Shown piece after piece: positions 47,566-60,928 of a DNA stretch of 64,000 bases (position 1 is its first letter; every line of letters begins with the position of its first letter). Below the pieces are notes generated by a model. It did no database searches. It was given only the letters and a program-made list of their open reading frames with translations, and was not told the origin of the DNA. The stretch covers positions 244,919 through 308,918 of the forward strand of contig CACRXP010000404.1 in assembly GCA_902702965.1 (NCBI GenBank), given 5' to 3'. The position numbers and the translations under genes are program-made. The DNA is from Spirometra erinaceieuropaei (lineage: Eukaryota; Platyhelminthes; Cestoda; Diphyllobothriidea; Diphyllobothriidae).

Positions 47566-48837
47566 GCTTCCGTGTTTTCGAGGACACCATCTCAAGATCA
47601 TCTGTGGTTCTTTAACGAAAAACCTCCATGGAATTTGGTTTTTAAAATATCTTTAAACACAGCTTCCATATCGGCCTCGTTTTTTAAAGTTTTATTGCTC
47701 CAAGGGTGCCTAGATGCCAACAAATAATGCTAAACACCCGTATATTAAGTCATTGAGTTTCTAAAATGTCACCCTAAGAACACGTGGTAGTTCGTTGTCG
47801 TGGGACAGAGCTTGGACACTTTGTAAGCCTCATGTAAGCTGCAATGGAAAACACAAATAACAGATGACCAAACCGCCACTATAATCTTTTTAGAAGTAAC
47901 TTCAGCTCCGCTGATCGCTTACAGTTACTACAGAGGATCCGCTTTTTATCGTATGTCAATATTCAATCAAGAAATGGGTCATAAGTGTTTAATAGAAAGA
48001 CCACGCTTCAAAAGGCCGAATTCTTCGATTTTCATTGAGATCGTATGGAACCCATTTTGTCAGTTTCTCGCATAAGTAATCTTTTGAAAAAATAACGGAC
48101 GACTGGAAGATCGCGGACTTCTGCACGTGTTTGAAGCATCACTACTATAAACAGACTGTTTTGGCGCTCAGCCAGTCCTTTTCTTTGCTTATAATTTGCT
48201 GAACTTTATTCATGCAACTGAACACAGATCTTTATCACGGCGCTCTGTTTTCTTCAGTAACTACGGACTAACAAGAAATGTGACCACATAGAACAGTGCC
48301 AAACAATCCAGAATTTCGAAAATATTATTGGATATAGCGCATGAGTAGTCTGAGTTTCTCAACTTCGTATATGCGAACTGCATTAGTATAAACTTGGTAC
48401 CTTAAATTGCAAATGTTCGAAGACGCAAATTCTGTTGTTAGGTATCAGTAGCTAAGAACACCTACAAATAAAACATCCCGAAAGCCAACATATATTTTGC
48501 ATGCTATAGAACACTTCCTGTTCACCGCCGAAGTCACCGTTACCAAACAGCTGACACCATCGGTACGAATTTGTCCCACCTATACTGCACAGTTAAAAAA
48601 TATCCTACTTACTTATGCAGGCGGGCATCCTTTAAAAAAGGAGTACGTTGGAGCTACGCATCCTAGCGGCAGAATGATTTATTTTTACCAGATGAAAAAG
48701 CACTCTTGCTGGATGTCCACGGAAGCGACCACGTGTACTGCTAATGAGTTGTATCCTTGTCCTATTTAGGCATGCTAACACCTAACAGACCACTTCCCCA
48801 GCCTGGCATGCATTTCGGAGTCTCTGGTTAACGTACA
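47566..48837. other. Unassigned DNA
   Basis: A 90-codon frame (48497-48769) lies just before PLE2 but shows no PLE or other motif. Nothing else was recognised. Confidence 0.4.
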
Positions 48838-49404
48838 TACTTGAAGGACGTCTCAGAGGCGGCCCAGCGTATTGCTGTGGGACTGGATGTTGAAATTGTT
48901 CACCGGCTGAAAGCCACCTTGAGAGGCAAAGTCGTGATAATCAAGAACCGATAAGAATCAAGTGAACAGATAGGTGGAATATGTTCCATCCGCTGCTTAA
49001 ACTGTCTCTGTACTTACACAGGTCAGACTGAACATATACAGAAATCGCGCCTGCACGGACATGCACTGACTGTGGGAAGGGGTGACAAATTATTACAAAT
49101 GTCTGCGAACCCTTTCGAAACTCACCACAAGTCTAACTTGCAGCCGTTGACATAATCACACACGCCGGAAGCAACACAGGCTGAGAACTGATTGAAACCT
49201 GGGATTCACACGTGGACTCAGTCAACAGATGTATCCATCTGGCGCTGGCATACAAAGGCATGCTAAATCACCTCCAGACTTCCGCTCACAACTGTTGTTT
49301 TTTGTTGTCACTCTTTTCTGTGACAATGGACTGCCGCGCGATTTCGAAAGCACGTGCGAATAAAGAAATAGTTCCGACAAACAAGTAGTCTTCTTCTTCT
49401 TCAA
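48838..49404 (+). mobile_element. PLE2: C-terminal GIY-YIG part and 3' tail
   Basis: One frame from 48838 reads YLKDVSEAAQRIAVGLDVEI (the PLE linker, compare YVKYVSEAVSRLL in PLE1), has a stop at 48952, then runs GGICSIRCLNC and TYTGQTEHI (GIY-YIG strands with a Cys pair) and VGRGDKLL. A frameshift near 49155 leads into IITHAGSNTG and ELIETW (the catalytic-Glu region). The tail follows: decayed core GTGACAA (49320-49326), U, GGA/UUC hairpin, GAAA (49346), AATAAAG, then CTTCTTCTTCTTC (49390-49402). RT and 5' parts are absent. It belongs to a different PLE lineage from PLE1. Confidence 0.72.
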
Positions 49405-50077
49405 AAATTCGCCTTTATATATGGAATCGTTATTGCACCTATATTCTCCCTCGTAAAATCGCACAAGGCATTTCCCGGCAAAAGTGATAGTAAATAAATC
49501 TTCAATTATGTTCTTTACCCTCAGCATTCGAATACTACCGCTCTTCCATTTACCTGTAGAAAAAGCTGTTGCCCGAATAATTCTGTCTGGAGACGGTAGT
49601 TAACTCACTTATTGGTCGGTAAAGAGAAGCTTCGAACATAATAGTCAGAGGGAATCGACTAGAGGTTTTCGGCATTTACTGGATTTCAGGACTACCAGGA
49701 TTGCCCAAACATTACGAATCTGGACTTCCAGACTTAATTTATCTTTTTAAGCCTCGAATTCATTTTCCATGATTTAAAATAAAGTAGTGATCTATGCATT
49801 TATTCCGCCAGAATCACGTCAAAATGTTGTTTAAGTATCGTATGATTCTATAAGTTCTCATTATGAAGTTATTTTGGGGAAATGATGGGCAAATGGTTTA
49901 TCTAATTTTCCATCAAAAAATATAAATGTTATTCACATGATACCGAGTTTATCACACCGATGGCATAGCTGTTAGCTAAAAGCACAGACATGTGTTCCGT
50001 TGGTATTCTGTTGCTGCGTGAGAGTGCTGCGAGCGGTTCGGTCTATAAGCAAATCTCCCACCCAATCACTTATATTT
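49405..50077. other. Unassigned DNA
   Basis: No gene or repeat recognised. Confidence 0.45.
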
Positions 50078-50245
50078 TATTATACATATGTTATATGCAT
50101 ATATTATATATTATATATAACTAGATTGTTATTATATATATTGTGCAGTGATTTTCCGTACTAACAACACGGGTATTAGCTTAAAGCCCAGACACACGTG
50201 CTTCGCCGATCTTATATTGTGTATATTATATATATTATACCATGG
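50078..50245. repeat. AT-rich low-complexity tract
   Basis: TAT/ATA-rich runs at about 50085-50150 and 50205-50240 are split by mixed sequence. A phrase near 50175 (TTAGCTTAAAGCCCAGACAC) resembles one near 49972 (TTAGCTAAAAGCACAGACAT), hinting at an old duplication around the tract. Confidence 0.6.
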
Positions 50246-51699
50246 TTTTATAACTTCAGCATTTTAGTCTCCTCAGAAATCAACGCGCTTACGTGGGGTA
50301 AAAACTTGGAATGAAAGCTTAGAGGCTCAGCATGTGTATACGATTATTACACGTTTATCTCAATAAAACATGTGTTTTTTCAAATATTCGTATTATGTTT
50401 CGGATTGGGCCTAAAAATCCTCATTTGCATTGACTTAATCCGTATGCCACAAATATACTGATCTGCCCCTAAAACATCATGTACCGGGGACTTAATTCCA
50501 TGTACTGCACTGAGATATTTCCGAAATTATTCTCTTGATATATATGTACATATGGTTTTGCTACAAATTCCGGGGGTTAACTTGAGGGCAAGCGTCCGAT
50601 TTAAGACCCACAAATATGTATTCCTTGAAAGTTAGCGTAAGACCACCAGTAGTATTGTATCGATCAGTTGGGTCTACATAACCATATTTCACCCATAAAT
50701 CAAACATATGAGCCCAATTAGGCGAGATTAGAATAACTCTCAGTGTTTTCAGGACATTGAGATTTCCACTTTTCTGTCCACGCGAATTCTTTGTGACCGT
50801 CTATCAGGACCTGATTCTGTTCCCATGTTCACCCCACTGTGAGTGCCTCTTTTTAAAATTTCCGTCAAACCTCTGAGATTGGATATTTAATTGGTCACCA
50901 GTAAAGGCATACACTCCTCTACAATTTTTATGTTGGTTAACTTGGCTACGAAACATGGGAAACAGTTATTTTGCCACTTTGCACTCCCAAACATGCGTTT
51001 CGCTGAGTTTCGTCCACCGCAGCATTTTTGCAAAAAATGTCCTGCATGAAAAGTTCATCAGCGGTCAAGCACCTGTGCCGACGCGTTGCCAAACTACGTG
51101 TTATGCAAACGGGGCTTTTAGCCCTACCGGCCAGTTCATAGGCCTTACTGTCTCTGTGCGACCGCACAGAAGTGTTCATATGTTGAACATCTCACCTACC
51201 ACAATGCAGGACTCCCTGTGCTTCCGAAAGGCCACCGGAGACGCCGCACACAGAAGTCGGTATTAGATGGTGCTGTGCGAAAGGACTTTGTGGCGAAAGG
51301 TGTCACCCGAATGGGCTGCGTGGGTTTCCGCTGTCTCTCGCCCCACCCCCTTCATCGCCCAAACCGCGCCCGATCTGGACGGCAGACTTGCTAAGCCAGT
51401 TAATTGCGCAAACATCACTTGATTCTCGCTCGCTTCCTTTTTCGGTATTTGGCTTGCATTTAAAAATGTCAAATGGAACAGGGCGGCATAGGGGACTGCG
51501 GTGTGGGTGGTCGGGCTCCTGTGAATCGTCTTTTGAGGTAAAACCAGGGTAAGTATGGCTGTATGCAACTTACTGAACGTGTGTGTAAGTTCAGGTATAG
51601 CTGTATATAGCATATATTGCGGGATTATTGAAATAGGGGGACATCAGAGCGTTGAGGCATTTCAGGTACATGTTCGGAAGCATAATGAACGACAGGAAT
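50246..51699. other. Unassigned DNA
   Basis: Frames of 103 codons (50955-51266) and 116 codons (51263-51613, minus) show no motif. No gene called. Confidence 0.45.
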
Positions 51700-52160
51700 G
51701 CCCATATAGTAAGTCATGTAACAAACGAAATTCTGAAATGCGGCCAGTATCATAGAGGCATATCGGCGAGGTTATTAGGATGCATAATCTTAAGAAATCT
51801 ACTCCACACCAGGATGCTGGATTTCGAATGCTTACTCTTCCAGCCACCTGCAAAATTCATGCTAAAAATATTGCTTGACTAGTGTGCTTTTACGAAGTTG
51901 ATTTTATTTTTATGTAGATATCTAAAATATTTTATAAAAAAGGCACAAAGTACCTTTATTTACCTGATTTTTTGAAAGTTTCGTTTTCTCTACATTAAAT
52001 TCTTGGGGTTCTCTTTCGATTTTCAAATAAATCCTGAAGATTTTCGAAACATATCTCTATCTTTACACTTGTATTTAGAATCAACAAACGACATTCATCA
52101 AGATTTATATTAAAAGAAGATTATATATTGTACATCTTGTTGAGAAAATATCATCTAGCG
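51700..52160 (+). mobile_element. Palindromic MITE A9, left part only
   Basis: A decayed left arm can be followed (CGAAATTCTGAAATGCGGCC, CACACCAGGATGCTGGATTT, AATATTTTATAAAAAAGGCA) into the centre (TTTACACTTGTATTTAGAAT). The right arm was not found. Confidence 0.6.
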
Positions 52161-52690
52161 CTCATCAAGGTATATCACAGATACAGGCCGCGTTGTTTAC
52201 TTTAAAGGGATCAATAATAAACCTGCGGATATGATTCTAGTTGAACGAACACCCCTATTCGAGGACTGTTAAAAGTATAGTGATAAAAATCCGATTAACT
52301 GAAAATTAAAAAGAGGAAAATGGAAACAAATTAAATAGGGCATTTTGACCATCGTCCTTTTTAAAATGGGCTTGAATTTCCGACGGAATCTAAAATCCCC
52401 TTAAGGAATGCTTACCACCTATACGATCATTTTTGGGAACCGTGCTTTAGGCTGGCGGCCAAAGCCATAGCCCTTTTGTGAGTGAACTATCTCGAGATTA
52501 TGCTATTTACTTATCAGTAATATTACGCCATCTCCGTCCCTTATGAAGGCCACTTGGCAGATGCGTTAGACCAACACCGGTCCTAGGTGGGAGTCCGGCC
52601 GCACTCATAACAAATTCCAACATAGGGCCGTGGTTGTCGGTGGTCTCCATGCCAGTTAAGATTCCTGCCGTCCCTCTCGCATTCCTCGTT
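52161..52690. other. Unassigned DNA
   Basis: No gene or repeat recognised. Confidence 0.45.
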
Positions 52691-52960
52691 GCAGTATAAA
52701 CTCCCGGTTAGTGTACGCTGTAGATCGGGGGAGGGTGCAGTGGCAAACCTAGGTGCGGGTTTTCGCTGTGCCATGCGCCTACGCCCCCTTCCGCCTTCGG
52801 TCTTCTCTACTCAGTCCCGAAACCGGACACAGGCAACAGAGGAGAGGGTTCGGCGGATGCAGCGCAAGTTTGCTGTCACCGTCCCTGATCTTATTCTCTT
52901 CAGATGCGTCAGTCGAGCTGTCGTTACAACACCGTGAGAGAATCGTAAATAGTCCGGTTT
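52691..52960 (+). repeat. GC-richer block with short repeat D
   Basis: GGCAAACCTAGGTGCGGGTT at 52742 matches phrase D. The block is GC-richer than its flanks, like 40.5-42.7 kb, and may be a fragment of the same dispersed unit. Two overlapping 80-codon frames here have no motif. Confidence 0.4.
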
Positions 52961-53299
52961 TCTCTAAGGGCATTTGCACTTGCAAATCTTGCATCATATT
53001 TGCTTAACTAACGACCTTATGTAGTCGTGCCTTTCTAACGAATGCTGAAAAGTATGAAAAGAAGATACAATGGGAGTGGAAGCAGCCATTTCTGGCCTAC
53101 GTTGTACCTTAGGTCTGCCGAAATAAAAAACAAGGGTTGTAAACTGAATGTTTAGATTGGATACCCAATGTTCCGTTATTCAGGCATATGCTCACCATGT
53201 TCATCAAAGACCAAAAATATTTAAGATAGAGGCGTTCCTGGAATAAGCGCGTTTTCAACTACTGAGCTAAGAGATATATGAGGCCGGACGTTCGCTAAA

Positions 53300-53445
53300 T
53301 TGGGGTTTATTGCCAAAGAAGAAGAAACTGAGGTCCGGTCGAGCAACTGGACAATTTGTTTACAATTCCGAGCTTCTGAACTCATGCAGTAGTTCATCGT
53401 CAGATATAGTAGCAGCGACAGAAGAAGGCAAAGTTTAGGGAGGTA
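53300..53445 (-). repeat. PLE 3' tail (T7) with perfect five-pair hairpin
   Basis: Minus strand: CTGACGA (53403-53397), U (53396), GAACU (53395-53391) pairing perfectly with AGUUC (53382-53378) across an eight-base loop, then AGAAG. The tail GTAAACAAATTGTCCAGTTG and TTTCTTCTTC follows, then AATAAA. Closest to T5 at 46193. Confidence 0.6.
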
Positions 53446-56400
53446 CACGTCAATAAGCAATCAATGGCTCAGTTGTTGAGGTGATCTCTCAGAGCCACAT
53501 CGATACATAGATTGACTAAGTTCCAATCTGAGACCCAGACTAGAATTAATTCTCGGCTTTCTTACTTTATGCATGGGCAGTTATCTTGGCACCTACGGAG
53601 TCCAACTTACGGCTCGCTTTCGGGGGCGTGGGTTGTCATTTGCAACAATTCGCAGCTGTAAAGTTATCGGATCATTAATTGTCATCCAAGGTGTGCCGCA
53701 AACCCACAGACTCAAAGCTGAACCGAAGCAAGACTTTCTGTACTGCAATTGAAACATTTCAGTGGATGCCACTTCTGTATGACTGACGTCCGCGTAGTTA
53801 ACTGATAGGGCTAGCTGTGCCTCACCCCAATCCAGTCCATCGTTCTGTACATTCCTCTTGCCAAATAAATCCTACGGCACTGCTCCCGTAAAATTTACTT
53901 TCATCCACGTCTCATTTATATATCCAAATCCGAGCACTGTCTCTTAAAAACCTATTTTTGCACAAAATCATTCTAAAAAGATGATTGAATTGTAATGCTA
54001 ACCAGCCTGCTTTCCTGAGGTGTGTGCATGACGGTTATGTGCGTCAAATAATTGGACACAGACAGAACGCAATTACATAGAATTGTTATGTTTTCAGAAT
54101 TTCCATTCCTGAAACGTTTGGCGAAACGCCATCTAGACAGTCCACTGAGAAAATAGCAATTACAGCATATCCGACAAGTATCGTGACATAACCAGATGAC
54201 CTATCTACGATTCGCACCTCGCCTGACTAATCCATCTGACTGGCTGAAGCCTAATCGTAAACAGGCTTTCATTAGCAGCCATTGGGCTTGTCCGCCGAAA
54301 ATAAGTGAATTACTGGCTTCGCATAGAGGGTTAGAGATTATTCGGAATCAAACTGACTATAACTTGCAGAGGATAAGGTGAAGAGTTAAGTAAAGTGGCG
54401 AGACTGCTTTAGGGGATCTAGATCAAACCTGTCACCAAGTGAGAAATTGAAGGCAAGGACGTATTTAAACTGAGCCGTGCGGTTGAACATGCTTACAGGG
54501 TCTACGCCTGTAACCCATCCACCACTTCACTTTTTTGTCCGAAGAGAAAAACATAATCCAGTCCATTCTTCACGGTGGCTTTGGTGGCGTCGCATTGGCA
54601 ACCCGTTGACAAAATTCGTTATTGAGGCTGTCCATCGGGACCACCGCATGGTAAACTCATAGATTATTCTAGTCATTAAGTGGAACCCTATTCCTTAAGT
54701 AACTTTGTATGCACTATATTATTCCTCCTGTAGTTAAAATATTATTAATAATGCTAAGTTAATTTATTGAAACTAATCTGTTATCAGCATGATGATCAGT
54801 ATTGTGTTTCCACTTATCTGACTATTAATTTTTGAATAATGAAGTCCGGGAGAGAACTAGTGGGAACTTTTGGTCGATATAAGCGTTTTAGCTTGACCGA
54901 CATCAGAAATAAGAATTTGGAAATGTAGAGATAAAAAATAGATTGCAGCCCACTTGGAAGTTCAGTCTATGCAAATTATTGTTTGCAGGATGATAGGCAA
55001 ATTCGTTTAGTAACTCACATAATAGAAACCCACAACTCCGAACGTAGCCTTAAAGTCTGGGTACGCTAGTGAATCTACATTTACAGCATAAACTCCTTGC
55101 TTTCTATCATGCTGACGACAAGGTGACGGTTGATTTGGACAATAAATTTAACTTTGATTGCCCTCCGTTGCGATATCATAAAAGTTTACGATCTTCCACT
55201 CGGCTGTAATATGTCCTCGATTTCTGTGGTTAGGGTGAGGGGTGAGTTCCTTGATCTAGGTGCGTGCCGTAGTACTGCTGTCTACAGTTGTTGTCAGAGA
55301 GAAGTCGACCCTGCAAATAAATTTATCTTTAACTTCGATCTTGAATGTGTAGTTTAGTTTATTTCTTACAGTCATTTGACTACGTTTTCAGTTAACCAGG
55401 CTATCGGGCACATTGCTGTTCACTCAACATAGATCGATTCGTTACTACCTGCAAACGCATGAGGAAAGTTTGATTTTACTTGGTTTGTTAAGACAGTCTC
55501 AGTAAATACGGCAATCATTATGGTCTTTCTGATGCCCCTGTACGAAGTCTTGACTTATTTTTTGCGTTAGAAGGAATAATAGGTTGTCGCCGTAACCTTA
55601 AATTTCCGAAGTCTCCGGAGAGCTAGATCCGCCCATCATTGTCAAGTTGTTCGATTAACGCAAAGACTGAGCAAAAATCTAAAAAAACTGTCGGGCCGCT
55701 TGACCTTGTGCTGATAGATCCCCTTTTATTTGCTACCTCGGCATTCTGGCTGACGTCCGGCGGATTTGACGAAAGCTCACCATAAGAGTAATCACGTCAA
55801 TGGAGGATGACTAAGCCCCTAAAAGTAGCTTGTCTGGTAGTTCCATTGGCCCCCGCAAGTGAGCTCGTTCTCAGGCAGTATCTTATTAATTTTCTGAAGT
55901 TCAATGTAACCTTCCTGTCTACTTCTTTGCGCAAATAATGACGCAGACTATCATAAAAAAGAGAAAACTCGGTATGGCTGTTGGTGGAGTCGGCATCTGA
56001 AAAGCCTGACACCAAATGTTTGTTATCAGGACGTTTTCTCGAACGCGCATTAAGATACTTTATCTTAATCTTTGTCCATTTGCAAAATACGTCTTGCTCA
56101 TTATTCTTCTCGGAAACCAGGTTGCTTATCTGTCAATTCAATAATACCCATAGGCGCCCAATTACTATCTCTAACCTGGTTTACAAAAGCATATATCCCT
56201 TATATGTGCTAGTCCTGTGATTTTTAATATCATAATTACAAGAATAAATGTCTCTTCGAAAAATCTTTCCACACAGGTGAAGAGAAGGAGGATGAACAAG
56301 GTTGGCCTTTTTGTCGGGTGACAACACGGCATCGAATGCTACCATGCATCTCATCACCGTTGCAATAATTCTTTATCTTTCCAAAGTGAGGCCCTAGGGA

Positions 56401-56732
56401 TTATAGCCAATGTAAATTATGTCCGAAGTTCCATCTCACCTGGGTGAACTGCGTTTCATTGGTGATAAGTCCAGTCATCAGTATTGCTGTAGACATTTGC
56501 ACAGGCCTTTAAGCAAATCTCTCCTGTCCTTTTCAATGGTCAGCTCGATCGTCACGGATGACGATGGTCACTGTGAGCCCCGCAGCGTAACAAACGCACA
56601 ATGGTGAGTTCGTTTGAAATAGTTTATAGTGACATTAGACTTGCGCAGTATCTAACGCACTACCCTGGCCCGCCGGCAATATTCAGTCGAGATGACTGTA
56701 GGTGGGACAGTGCGCAGTGGATGACAAACTGG
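53446..56732. other. Unassigned DNA
   Basis: About 3.3 kb in which I recognise no gene, RNA or named repeat. All frames are under 85 codons. Confidence 0.5.
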
Positions 56733-57858
56733 TAATGAGTGACCGATCTCACGATATGTCGACCAAATTTCGGAAATGCCTTTTCGATTAGGACGAATTA
56801 CTAAGGTTCCTTTACAATACCGATTCTTAAGTGACGTAACCCCATAATGTCTCAGACGCGCCAGGATGTCGGTTTTTGAATGCATTTATTTTCAACCTCC
56901 TACAGAAACCGTACTTGGTAAGAAATGACTACTTAATTAGCACGCATTTTTAGCATTGATTTTTGATGGTTTTATAAATTCAAATATATTTTATAGGAAA
57001 CATGCATAAAATCATGTTTTCTTTTGCTGTTTATGTAGAGGATCACGTTGTCTTTGCTTTCTATACCCGACGAAAGGGTATATTTAGCATTTGCAAAGGT
57101 TTCCAATGATGAGATTTATAAGACCGTACAATGGTAGGGGGCGCACACCGATCGTTCCTGCGGAACTCACTCGTTCCGTTATGCCGTGCGGGCTCTCTCT
57201 CGAGCCCAACCAGCAAGCGCACAGTGGCGCATGATATAGGCAGTATGTTATGTATGTTTCCATATGTTAATAAAAGATCCTGCAATGTCCATTCATACGG
57301 CATCGTTCATGTCCTGAAATGTAGAACATGGCCCGCATCCAATGTAATACTTTGTAAACTCTGCATGGTGTCTTTTTTAAAGGCGTAGAGGAATATATGA
57401 TTTCTGTTACACCGAAAGCACGCACCTTGTAGACTGAAATCGCTAAGAGCTAATGCAACGGCTGATCAGACCCAACATTATGTGAGCATCGGGAAACTTT
57501 TCAAAACCTAAATACACGCTTTTTTCAGGTATAATATGTAAAGCTAACATAAATGTCTACCGATAGCGTAAAAGAAAGCATTTTCATGTGTGTTTCTTAA
57601 AAATATATTTAAATTTATAAGGTCATCACAAACTGATGTTAAAATGCAAGCTACATAAGTAGCCATTTTTTACCAACTTGGGATTCTCTAGGAGGATAAA
57701 CAGAAATGCATTCAAAACTCGACATCCTGACGAGTCCGCAACATTATAGCATTATGCCGCTTGCTTATCAATTTTGTAAAGATACCTAAGTAATTCTTCC
57801 TAACCGGAAAAGCATTTCTGAATTTTGGTGGAGATTTCATGAGATCTGTCAGTCTCTG
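56733..57858 (-). mobile_element. Palindromic MITE A8, reverse orientation, with SINE insertion
   Basis: The arms follow the family (left: GTGACCGATCTCACGATATG; right: TTTCATGAGATCTGTCAGTC...CTG-TA). The centre runs opposite to A1: GCACGCACCTTGTAGACTG and GCTAATGCAACGGCTGATCA are complements of A1 centre phrases. A SINE fragment (57131-57247) interrupts it, which explains the length of 1126 bp against about 990. Confidence 0.82.
57131..57247 (-). repeat. SINE family B tail, nested in MITE A8
   Basis: This is the clearest copy of the family tail: AATGGTAGGGGGCGCACACC, GAACTCACTCGTTCCGTTAT, CTCGAGCCCAACCAGCAAGC and GCATGATATAGGCAGTA. It stops before the body, so the insertion is truncated. Confidence 0.8.
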
Positions 57859-58239
57859 TAAATTTCCCGTCTAAATGTTTCGCATACCCACCGTCCGCGC
57901 ACGATTAGCCCCGTCTCCACGGAATAAATGGGGTGACCTCGGCGCCAAACTGGATGGGGGTACAATAAAGGCTGCGCATTTGTCCTAAGGAGATCAAGTT
58001 CACCAATCATTTGGCAACCTTCCGCGCCATGACTTCTGACGCTTAATGATGGCCCAAAACTGCGGGGCAATGCTAACTGTGAGGGGATTTTATAAATTAC
58101 GGTGTGAACAGAGTTTCCAGGACCAGTGTCATCCTCCCTCTCTCTTTCCTCTACTATGCGCCACTTTTCGCTTCGCTCTTAAAAGTATTCTTCAATTTCT
58201 TTGATGGTAAATTAGGTCTTAGTTTCACTTTGCACACGA
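57859..58239. other. Unassigned DNA
   Basis: No gene or repeat recognised. Confidence 0.45.
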
Positions 58240-58750
58240 GTAAATGCTATCTTTGGGTTTTAAAAACTTTTTCAACTTTTGGACAAATTTTAACCCAACC
58301 TGCTAACACACTTGCGGTCCGGGTTCCCAAACTACAAGCTTTATACCTTACGTGTAATAGAAAGCTGATATTTCTATAAGCTACTATGAATAAGGCATAT
58401 AAAACTCAAAACATTTATTAATGCAGGGGGACCACTTAGTGACGCTGTACGATTTGACATTACATGGTCTTTACAAATCTCATAATTGGCAACCTTTAAA
58501 GCCAAAAGATAATCTCTCTCCAAGAATAAGCTTTGAAGAAGTAATTTGTTAGCAAAAAAGTAAAAGAAAGGACAACCCTATGGAGAAAGATCCCACTTAA
58601 CTGATGGCAGGCTGTAAATGACGTCACAGAAGCTTTTATATATTGGCAACCATTCGCAGGTTTAATTGTATCTTAATTGACAAGGGCAGCAGAAGTCAAT
58701 GGGAAATATTCATACTGCGTAAGTAGTCGTTTTTAAGGAACGCGGTTTAA
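58240..58750 (+). mobile_element. Palindromic MITE A10, strongly decayed part
   Basis: Centre and right-arm phrases can be matched with A2 and A6: CCAAACTACAAGCTTTATAC (compare CCAAACTACAAGCCGTATAT in A6), CAAATCTCATAATTGGCAAC and GTAAGTAGTCGTTTTTAAGG. The outer ends were not located. Confidence 0.5.
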
Positions 58751-60866
58751 TGCAATTCTTAAAGTCCTCCTTGGATTTATTAAATACCTTTGACTTTTTA
58801 TACATGATGTTGATACCAGCTTGAGAAGTGCATGGGTTCTCTGCGATCTTCGTCTTTTTTTCGTTATAGCCACTGACGATTCTTCTTCTCCACGTTTGAC
58901 TACATACAAATTTTCCACTGACTTAAATGAGGTGGGGAAAAATTGACGTTTTGACTTTTTAAGATCACGAAACATTTGCTCATACACCACTTTACTATCC
59001 GTTTATTAAGACTGCCTATCATGTCGCTTTGACACTTAATAATATCATAAAATGTCCATTCGCGCACAATGTTTCTGTTCTTGTTAAGACTCCCTATAAG
59101 TTATTCGACATGGTTCACATGCGCTGCAAAACTGTACAAGCATAATCTCACATAGTAATAGTACAGATCAAGGCCAGATTGTTTATGCGTGGAAATTATA
59201 CAAGATTCAGATGGAAATCCCAAACCCAAACGCTATCTCAGGTAGGGTCCAAAATTATTTAAAAACATAAAAAAATTATATCCTAAAGATACCACATCTT
59301 CAAGTACACAGTCTGAAGTCTATATAAGTCACTACCGGATGAGGTCAGAAAAGTATATCTCTGACCTTATTTCCTGAACGGTAGATTGCAAACCATTTAT
59401 CACAGAAAAGTCAGATTAAAACAACTTGGTGTATACGGATACTTAACACATAAAGGGGGACATCATGTAGTTATGGATTGATAAACAAAACAAGGCCTAC
59501 TGAAACAGATATAATAGTTACCTATTCATGCTAAGCCGAGTTGGTTTACACAACCTATCCTTACCAAATGCACTTTACTTACCAGAGCATCAAAACCCAT
59601 CATGGAAGTTTCATACTATTTCATTTTATACTAGCGTCTTTTTGCGCATTCAAAAGGCAGCGTCCTGGAGTGACGAAAACGTCGTAGGCCCGGTTTGTTC
59701 ACTAATAACTATTGCAACTCAACATTAATAAACCCCTCCAATCAAAACTTATTCAAGAATTTTGATTGAACTTTCGTGATATAGTTCAGAAAATGCTGGG
59801 CTGTCGGTGATGAGCACTTAACAATCCTAATAGGACTCATTGCAAGACTGTAAATAAGACAAGAAACGCACCATGTGTTAGGCGAAATGCATGGCTTTCT
59901 CGAACGCCAGCGACTTCTTGTCCAAAGGACATTCCATCAGCAGGCGAAGGCCAGCAAATTACTCAATGTCCAATTGTTGTTCCGATTGCTATAAGTAGAC
60001 AGACCCAATCTAAATAAATTCACCTGCGTTCAGTGGCAACTTCATGAGTCCTTACTTGACGTGGCTTGTTCGTTGGCAGAATTGACCAGAGGTGTCAAAA
60101 TGACCCTTAATGTGCGGTGGAACGCTCATATTGTTTAAGTAAACTTTGCGTAAATGTAATCACGAACTGATGTAAAATTCGCAAAAAACCACTATTCTGC
60201 AAACTTCAGTTACCTCAGGTGTCTGAAAATTTCACAGCATCGAAAACTGAACAGAACTTTTATAGAAAACTGCGAAATATAAATTTTATTAAAGGACTGA
60301 AATCCGGTGATCGTGCATATTATAAGTTTCTTGGTTAGGGGATAATTATAACAGTACATAAGATGGAGGGATAATGGAAAAATCTTGACAAAAAGAACAC
60401 CTCAGCGCTCAGTTAATTTTTCCTTGGCATGTACTGCACTAATAGGTCTATTGGACATAAAAGTGGTCAAATTGTATAAAGTGACCTGTTCTGCGTTAGT
60501 ATCCATCTCACAGTCAACATACGTACCCTGTTGCCTAAGCATATTTTCGCACGAATTTGCTATTGGGATTGTTGTGAGGCGTATAAATTAGCGGCCCCCT
60601 GGCTGAAGTTGCAAGAGAGACACACGCCTTTTGAAGGACGTAGACAGATATTCTTATAGCTGAAGACATTCGCCCCGAAGTTTTATTGTTGGTGAAGTCT
60701 GCTGGCCGTTTTTGATGGTCCGCAATTCCACAAGGCGTCGATAGTTGCTGAACGTTGAAAGTGTCGCTGTTCGTTCTCATGGAAGGATATCCCCACATCT
60801 GACTACACAGACCACTTTTCTTGGCTTTTCTGTAGATGAGAAGATGCAAGTTCCAGGAGCTAGTTG
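58751..60866. other. Unassigned DNA
   Basis: No recognisable gene. Frames up to 104 codons lack any motif. Confidence 0.5.
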
Positions 60867-60928
60867 ATAAAAAGAAGAAGAAGAAGAAGAAGAGAAAGAA
60901 AAAGAAGAAGAAGAGAAAGAAGAAGAAG
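60867..60928 (-). repeat. AAG/CTT microsatellite at the end of a PLE tail
   Basis: About 60 bp of AAG units with AGA/AAA interruptions. On the minus strand it is a CTT run that directly follows the PLE tail phrase CCAGCGATCGCTTC. Confidence 0.92.

Noticed and set aside
50955..51613. 103-codon plus and 116-codon minus frames
   Set aside because: No motif in either and no splice context.
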